A DNA stretch of 64,000 nt from Bacteroidales bacterium (GTDB lineage: Bacteria > Bacteroidota > Bacteroidia > Bacteroidales > JAIOZK01). Under the pieces are notes generated by a model, which saw only the letters and a program-made list of their open reading frames with translations, was not told where the DNA came from and did not search any database. Shown piece after piece: positions 58,400-64,000 of this stretch. How positions within the stretch are numbered: the first letter of the stretch is position 1; every line of letters begins with the position of its first letter. Location: the NCBI GenBank assembly GCA_021740625.1, contig JAIOZK010000020.1, positions 1 to 64,000 on the forward strand. The letters run 5' to 3'. The translations under genes were made by a program, and so were the position numbers.

Positions 58400-59425
58400 A
58401 TGAAGAGGCTAACATGCATCATCATATTCAGTATTCTTTTTCTCGGCTTGCGGGCGGATAATTATTCCGAGATCGTGAACCTGGAAGGACGCTGGAAGTT
58501 TTCTGCAGGAGATAATCCGGCTTGGTCCTCCCCTGCTTTTGACGATAGCGACTGGGATGAAATCCGGGTTCCCCGCACCTGGGAAAGCCAGGGATACCAG
58601 GGATACGATGGTTTTGCATGGTATCGCAAATCATTTTCCCTTCCCCCGGTTCCAGAAAATGAAAAGATCGTGTTCATCCTGGGGAGTATTGATGATACAG
58701 ATGAAGTGTATTTCAATGGGGAAAAAATCGGAAGCACCGGCCACCCCTTTCCTGATTTTTACACGGGATACACACATCAAAGAAGATATGTCATTCCCGG
58801 GGATCTTTTAATACCAGATGGCAAAAACCAGATTTCGGTACGGGTTTATGATGCCTATCTCGACGGGGGCATCATAGACGGTCCTGTTGGATTATTCCTC
58901 GACAAATCGGCAGGGTTACTTGAGCTGGACCTGTCGGGTGACTGGAGATTTAAAGTCATCGGATCCCATCCTTTTGCTGCTGAAGGTACTGACAATTCCG
59001 GTTGGAAGAGCATAAAGGTCCCTTCCGACTGGGAAAGCCAGGGTTATTATAATTATGACGGGAAGGCAGTGTATATGCTGAACTTTTATATGCCTGTAAA
59101 ACTGAAAGGGGAAAAGCTGTACCTCATCCTGGGCAGGATAGACGATATAGAACAGGTACAGTTCAATGATCAGACCATCGGAAGTTTTACCAATTTTACC
59201 AGGGATCCAAACAAAGCTTATGATGAATTCAGGTACTATGCACTCCCGGGAGATCTGATCAAATTCGGGAACTCTAACCATATCATCGTAATGGTGGAAG
59301 ACCACAGAGGTCCCGGAGGCATCATTGAAGGTCCGGTCGGCATTGCATGCGAAGCCAATATTGACAAACTAAAATCATACAATGATCCGGATCGCTCGAT
59401 CTGGGATTATTTATTTGATGATTAA
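58400..59425 (+). CDS. Secreted protein with two GH2-type sugar-binding jelly-roll-like domains
   Basis: LEGRWKFSAGDNPAW...WDEIRVPRTWESQGYQGYDGFAWYRKSF, repeated in the second half. Confidence 0.8.
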   Translation: MKRLTCIIIFSILFLGLRADNYSEIVNLEGRWKFSAGDNPAWSSPAFDDSDWDEIRVPRTWESQGYQGYDGFAWYRKSFSLPPVPENEKIVFILGSIDDTDEVYFNGEKIGSTGHPFPDFYTGYTHQRRYVIPGDLLIPDGKNQISVRVYDAYLDGGIIDGPVGLFLDKSAGLLELDLSGDWRFKVIGSHPFAAEGTDNSGWKSIKVPSDWESQGYYNYDGKAVYMLNFYMPVKLKGEKLYLILGRIDDIEQVQFNDQTIGSFTNFTRDPNKAYDEFRYYALPGDLIKFGNSNHIIVMVEDHRGPGGIIEGPVGIACEANIDKLKSYNDPDRSIWDYLFDD

Positions 59426-59427
59426 AG

Positions 59428-60459
59428 ATGAAAATTTTAAATTTAAATATTGCTATCTTTTGCATCCTGCTTCTTTCAGGCGGCGCTGTTTCCCAGGATC
59501 TTGAGTCGGTGAAAGACCTGGAAGGTCAGTGGAAATTCAAGATCGGTGACAACCTGGAATGGGCAGAGACAAACTATGATGACAGCCAATGGGATGATAT
59601 TTATGTTCCTGACCCCTGGGAAGATCAGGGATATCATGGTTATGACGGTTTTGCCTGGTACAGGACCGGATTCACAATTCCCGAAGATGCCAGAGATAAG
59701 GGCCTTTACCTGGAACTGGGTTACATAGATGATGCAGATGAGGTTTATGTAAACGGAAAACTCATCGGGCATTCGGGCAGTTTTTATCCTCAGTTTATCA
59801 CAGCTTATTCGGCACGCAGACAATATTATATACCCAAAAATTTTTTAAAGCAGAACGGGAAAAATGTCATTGCGGTGCGTGTGCTGGACACGCAGCTTTC
59901 GGGCGGGATCGTAAATGGAGACATCCGCTTGCTAAAGGAGAAAATCCCATTTGATCCTGTTATCCCCATGGCAGGTAGCTGGAGATTCAGGACCGGAAAT
60001 AATGAAAACTGGAAAAATACAACAGACTTCAACAGCAACTGGAATGAATTACATGTTCCGGGCTTCTGGGAAGATGCCGGTTACAGAAATTATGACGGGG
60101 ATGCATGGTATGGCTCACAGGTAGAGATCAACCAGGAACTGGCACAAAAAAGATTATTGCTGGTGCTGGGCCGCATCGATGATTATGATAAAACCTATTT
60201 CAATGGAACGCTCATCGGGCAAACGGGATTTTTAGATTACAGAAATTTTGCCCGCAACACCGGATCCGAATACAGCGCTTACCGTGCCTATTATATTCCC
60301 TCCGGCATCATTCACCCGGGAAGCATCAACACCATCACGGTCCATGTTTATGACCGGGGTGGAGGAGGCGGCATCTACCAGGGACCTGTCGGGATCATCA
60401 CCGAAGAGGACTTTGTTCGCTACTGGAGGGAGAAGGCACGGATGAAGCGAGAGGAATGA
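59428..60459 (+). CDS. Tandem paralog of 58400-59425
   Basis: LEGQWKFKIGDNLEW...VPDPWEDQGYHGYDGFAWYRTGF, repeated in the second half. Confidence 0.8.
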   Translation: MKILNLNIAIFCILLLSGGAVSQDLESVKDLEGQWKFKIGDNLEWAETNYDDSQWDDIYVPDPWEDQGYHGYDGFAWYRTGFTIPEDARDKGLYLELGYIDDADEVYVNGKLIGHSGSFYPQFITAYSARRQYYIPKNFLKQNGKNVIAVRVLDTQLSGGIVNGDIRLLKEKIPFDPVIPMAGSWRFRTGNNENWKNTTDFNSNWNELHVPGFWEDAGYRNYDGDAWYGSQVEINQELAQKRLLLVLGRIDDYDKTYFNGTLIGQTGFLDYRNFARNTGSEYSAYRAYYIPSGIIHPGSINTITVHVYDRGGGGGIYQGPVGIITEEDFVRYWREKARMKREE

Positions 60460-60461
60460 GG

Positions 60462-60532
60462 GAATGGATGGTTGGTTGGATGGTTGGATGTTTGAATGAT
60501 TGGATGACTGGATGATTGGATGGTTGGAGAAT
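60462..60532. repeat. Degenerate GGATGGTT/GGATGATT tandem repeat
   Basis: Read directly. Confidence 0.9.
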
Positions 60533-60535
60533 GGA

Positions 60536-60706
60536 ACGTTTTAGCGATTTGCGGGATTCGTATATCGAATATCGTGCAATCGCTTAATCGTTACATCAAA
60601 ATAAAAGAAAGATATTCGATTGAACGATTGTGCGATGGAACGACGTAACGATTTGACGGGAACCTCCATCGAATATCGAATATCCGGCAATCTATAAATC
60701 GCCAAA
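60536..60706. repeat. Pair of imperfect ~60-bp direct repeats (GCGATTTGCGGGATTCGTATATCGAATATC... / ACGATTTGACGGGAACCTCCATCGAATATCGAATATC...)
   Basis: 60536-60593 and 60641-60706 align by eye. Confidence 0.65.
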
Positions 60707-60762
60707 TCAATATCACCCAAAAAAATTATCTTTGAAAGACAAAACCAATTAACAAGGAAACC

Positions 60763-61938
60763 GTGAAAGAAGAATTCAAATCCGGAAGACGGCATTTCTT
60801 CAAGCTCGCTGCTCTTGGCGGCCTTGGGGCAAGCATCATGTCGCCACTAAACCTGAGATCCTCCCTGGCCAGAATGACGGGTGAAGATGAAAAAACAAAA
60901 ACCAATATCGATGAAGCATTAAAACATCCCCGCACGGAAAACTCCATGCCGGGGAAGTATCCCGGAAAAGTTGTAAAGATCAAAGACCCGGATAGCGTGG
61001 TGGATGACAAGCCCCAGGAAGCCGAAGTTTACAAAATGCTGGCAGAAGGAATGCTCCTGCTGACTGGTGAGAAAAAGCTCAAAAAGGCCTGGCGGCATTT
61101 TGTCGACAAGGATGAGATCATTGGTTTGAAAGTTAACCCTGTGGCAGGCAAGCCCCTTTCAACCAGTCATGCAGTAACAAAATCTATAATCAAACAATTG
61201 CTTGAAACAGGCATTCCAAAGGAAAATATTGTGATCTGGGACAGAAGGGAGATGCAATTGCATGAAGCAGGATTCAATGAAGAGAACTATCCCGGGATAA
61301 AAATCAGGGGAACTGAACAACAGGATGCAGATGGCGGTTTTTATGACAAAGACGGTGTTTTGTACGGAGAAAAGATGATCGACAAGGACTGGTATTACCG
61401 GGCCGACTGCGAACAGGAATACGATGCCTACACCCTGCCCTACATGGTGAACAGCGGCAAATATTCTTATTTTACAAAGATCTGTACGCAGGAAGTCGAC
61501 AAGATTATCAATGTACCCATACTGAAGAATGCAGGACCGACAGTCACACTTTGTATGAAGAACCTGGCATATGGAGCCATCACCAATACAGGCCGCCTGC
61601 ACAAAACGCTCTGGGCGGAAACCTGTGCTGAGGTTTGTGCCTTCCCGCCCCTGCGCGACAAAGTGGTGCTGAACATCGTGGACGGTTTAAGAGGTTGCTT
61701 CGATGGTGGCCCCGGAGCCAATCCCCAGTTTATTTGTAATTATTATACCATGCTCGTTGGTACCGATCCGGTGGCTGTCGACCGCATTGGTTATGATATC
61801 GTAATCAAAAAAAGGATAGAAGAAGGGGTACAGGAAGAAGAATTGCCGAGAGGAAGAAAATTTATGGAGATGGCTGCCGAACTGAAACTGGGCATTGCCG
61901 ATCCGGAGAAGATCGAATTAATTGAAGCAAATGTTTAA
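60763..61938 (+). CDS. DUF362 domain protein with Tat-like leader
   Basis: SGRRHFFKLAALGGLGASIMSPL leader; VDKIINVPILKNAG; DGLRGCFDGGPGANP; GTDPVAVDRIGYDI. Confidence 0.85.
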   Translation: MKEEFKSGRRHFFKLAALGGLGASIMSPLNLRSSLARMTGEDEKTKTNIDEALKHPRTENSMPGKYPGKVVKIKDPDSVVDDKPQEAEVYKMLAEGMLLLTGEKKLKKAWRHFVDKDEIIGLKVNPVAGKPLSTSHAVTKSIIKQLLETGIPKENIVIWDRREMQLHEAGFNEENYPGIKIRGTEQQDADGGFYDKDGVLYGEKMIDKDWYYRADCEQEYDAYTLPYMVNSGKYSYFTKICTQEVDKIINVPILKNAGPTVTLCMKNLAYGAITNTGRLHKTLWAETCAEVCAFPPLRDKVVLNIVDGLRGCFDGGPGANPQFICNYYTMLVGTDPVAVDRIGYDIVIKKRIEEGVQEEELPRGRKFMEMAAELKLGIADPEKIELIEANV

Positions 61939-61940
61939 AA

Positions 61941-62024
61941 TTAACCGCAGAGGGCACAGAGAAGGCGCAAGGTACGCAAGGCTTCTTTGCGCTCTTTGCA
62001 AAACCTTTGCGAACTTTGCGGTTC
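61941..62024. repeat. Second copy of the TTAACCGCA...TTTGCGGTT intergenic inverted repeat
   Basis: TTAACCGCAGAGGGCACAGAG ... GAACTTTGCGGTTCAA. Confidence 0.75.
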
Positions 62025-62036
62025 AAAACAAATAAA

Positions 62037-62819
62037 ATGAATTTTTTTCCAACTAAGCAATTTTTATTCTTCATTTCTTTTCTCCTGTATAGTTTTCAAA
62101 CAACAGGACAGGAAATCCCTGAAATTGACGAAAAGGATGTTCCTGATTTCAGCATTACCCGAAATCAAACTTTCGATGGATCATCCCTCTGGGGATATAT
62201 GAACGGCGGGGCCGATATTTACCTTGAATACGGTTTTGAAATCCTCAGGGTGCAGGAGTTTATCAAAGATGATGAAACCATAAAAATGGAACTTTACAAA
62301 ATGGGAGATCCTCTTTCAGCATTCGGAATATACAGCATCAAAACATTCAAATGCAGGCAGGACAGTCTGCTGACTGCCATCGACTGTCTGAATCGTTACC
62401 AGTACCAAATCCTGTACGGAGATTACTATATACAGATAATTAGCGAAAGCGGTTCCGAAAAGGCAAAAGAAATGATGCTTGAAATTGGCGGGAAAATGCT
62501 TGCTGAAATTGAACCCGAAGATCTGACCCTGCCAGTCTCATACCTCACCGACAGCCTGAACATTTCCCCCGCCAATATCAAAATGCTGAAAGGACCACTG
62601 GGATTGCTGAACAAGGCTAGCGGACTGAGCAAATATTTTGACAAAATTTCAGATTATCAGATCTGGTATGCAAAAACAGAAAAGGGGGATGAAAAACTGA
62701 AATACTATGAAATCCTTTTTAAGGATCCTGATACGAAAAACAGATTAATAAAAGGCATAAGCAGAGAAAATCACCGTATCATCATGGCGGATGAAAACAG
62801 GATTGTTTTCATTCAATAA
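62037..62819 (+). CDS. DUF6599-like secreted protein
   Basis: Signal peptide; LWGYMNGGADIYLEYGFEILRVQEF; ADPLSAFGIYS-like segment. Confidence 0.65.
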   Translation: MNFFPTKQFLFFISFLLYSFQTTGQEIPEIDEKDVPDFSITRNQTFDGSSLWGYMNGGADIYLEYGFEILRVQEFIKDDETIKMELYKMGDPLSAFGIYSIKTFKCRQDSLLTAIDCLNRYQYQILYGDYYIQIISESGSEKAKEMMLEIGGKMLAEIEPEDLTLPVSYLTDSLNISPANIKMLKGPLGLLNKASGLSKYFDKISDYQIWYAKTEKGDEKLKYYEILFKDPDTKNRLIKGISRENHRIIMADENRIVFIQ

Positions 62820-62830
62820 TAAACTTCCCC

Positions 62831-64000
62831 TCAATCTTCCCCGTAAAAAATGATGGACATCATGGTGATATCATCCGATTGGACATTATCTCCCACATGC
62901 AATGTAATGTTATCCATCACCTGATGGATTAATCCAGCAGGATCTTCCCCGGCAGAGTTTTTCAAGATTTCCATGAGACGCTCCTCTGAGAAAAGATTTT
63001 TCCCTGTATCCTCCGCCTCGGTCACACCATCGGTGTATAGAAATAACTTGTCGCCCTTGTTCAAATTAACACTTGATTCGGTATATTTAAAATCCCTGAA
63101 AAGGCCCACCGGGATCAACCCGGAAATCTCAAGCATTTCAACATTCCCGTTATTACGAATGATCACCGGGGGATTGTGACCCGCGTTGGTATAGTGGATT
63201 TCGCCGGTTTGAAGATTCAGAATTCCTACAAAAGTGGTGACAAACATGCTGGATTCATTGTTGTAAGAAAGGGATTCATTCAAGGAATCGACAAATGAAG
63301 CGGGGGAACCCAGCTTACTGGCCACCGAACGCAGAAGTGTTCTGGTAACTGCCATGAAAAGGGATGCCGGAACACCTTTTCCCGAAACATCGCCGATGGT
63401 AAAGCAAAGATAATTCCCATTCAGCAGGAAAAAATCATATAGATCGCCACCCACTTCCTTGGCTGGCTTAAGCATGGCATAAAGATCAATTTGCGACAGG
63501 TTGGGGAAAGGCGGAAAAATGTGCGGGATCATGCCCATCTGTATTTCGCGGGCAATGCGCAGTTCGCTTTCGATTTTTTCACGGGCCGAAGTAGTCTCTT
63601 TCAGGTTGACAATGTATTCGGCCAATTGGTTTTGCATATAATCGAAAGAATCACGCAGATCCTTCAATTCGTCCCGGGTTTTGATCTCCGGCAGTTCCAC
63701 CTCAAAATTTCCTCCGGCGATCTTCCTGGATGCTTTGTTCAGGCTTCTCAACGGACTCGTAATGGTTCTTGAGATCAAGATGATGATCAGAAGGATGAAC
63801 AGCATTCCGCTGAGGCCCAGGATCAGTACACGCGTAAAAAGCCTGTTGATATCGGCCATGAACTCATTCACCGGAAAAACGATCCCGATCGACCAGCCAT
63901 TCAGTTCAATGGGTGCATAGGCAATCCAACTGAGCAACCCGGTTTTCACATTGTGATACTCGATCTCGGCAAAACTTGTTTCTCCACGAACCATATTGCG
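62831..64000 (-). CDS. Cache/HAMP/SpoIIE (PP2C-type) phosphatase, N-terminus beyond the window
   Basis: TM, HAMP, IQMGMIPHIFPPFP, DLYDFFLLNG, GDVSGKGVPASLFMA, YTDGVTEAED; frame open to the window edge. Confidence 0.9.
   Translation of the reverse strand, partial: RNMVRGETSFAEIEYHNVKTGLLSWIAYAPIELNGWSIGIVFPVNEFMADINRLFTRVLILGLSGMLFILLIIILISRTITSPLRSLNKASRKIAGGNFEVELPEIKTRDELKDLRDSFDYMQNQLAEYIVNLKETTSAREKIESELRIAREIQMGMIPHIFPPFPNLSQIDLYAMLKPAKEVGGDLYDFFLLNGNYLCFTIGDVSGKGVPASLFMAVTRTLLRSVASKLGSPASFVDSLNESLSYNNESSMFVTTFVGILNLQTGEIHYTNAGHNPPVIIRNNGNVEMLEISGLIPVGLFRDFKYTESSVNLNKGDKLFLYTDGVTEAEDTGKNLFSEERLMEILKNSAGEDPAGLIHQVMDNITLHVGDNVQSDDITMMSIIFYGED

Noticed and set aside
60462-60706. Possible CRISPR or integron attC array
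   Set aside because: Repeat units are contiguous or only paired, no regular spacers, no integrase or cas genes in the window
1-64000. tRNA, rRNA or other structured ncRNA genes
   Set aside because: No T-loop (GGTTCGAATCC-like) or rRNA signature was seen by eye in intergenic gaps; a tRNAscan/cmscan run would be needed to exclude them

Overview
Chromosomal window from a Bacteroidota genome. The lineage call rests on gliding/T9SS genes (gldA, gldB), T9SS C-terminal sorting tails, TAnnTTTG-type promoter motifs and many Bacteroidota-type families. About 58 protein-coding genes are supported, most of them housekeeping or envelope genes: metK, hutU, tgt, ispE, kdsB, trmB, an Mrp/ApbC ATPase, a NifU-like protein, nadE, a YifB/ComM ATPase, an LptF/G permease, three GT39-type glycosyltransferases, two ECF sigma factors, a histidine kinase/response regulator pair and many secreted or outer-membrane proteins. 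No rRNA, tRNA, CRISPR array, prophage or intact transposase was recognised. The best non-coding signals are: a SAM-II-like riboswitch directly upstream of metK; a dispersed ~130-185 bp MITE-like family with GCTGTCCAAAAAGTA-type terminal inverted repeats, plus a related element whose terminus supplies the stop codon of a neighbouring gene; a cluster of REP-like hairpins sharing a TTCA/TGAA tetraloop; and several gene remnants (ParD antitoxin, PIN toxin, T9SS tails, truncated lipoprotein). The loci most likely to be under-described systems are: an envelope-glycan operon (15.2-22.5 kb); an ECF sigma/membrane protein/repeat-protein operon (22.7-25.1 kb); a LytTR-radical SAM-desaturase locus (42.7-46.3 kb); and a cluster of paired non-catalytic-looking jelly-roll proteins with DUF362 and DUF6599-like proteins (58.4-62.8 kb). 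All family calls were made by eye from the translations, with no database search.
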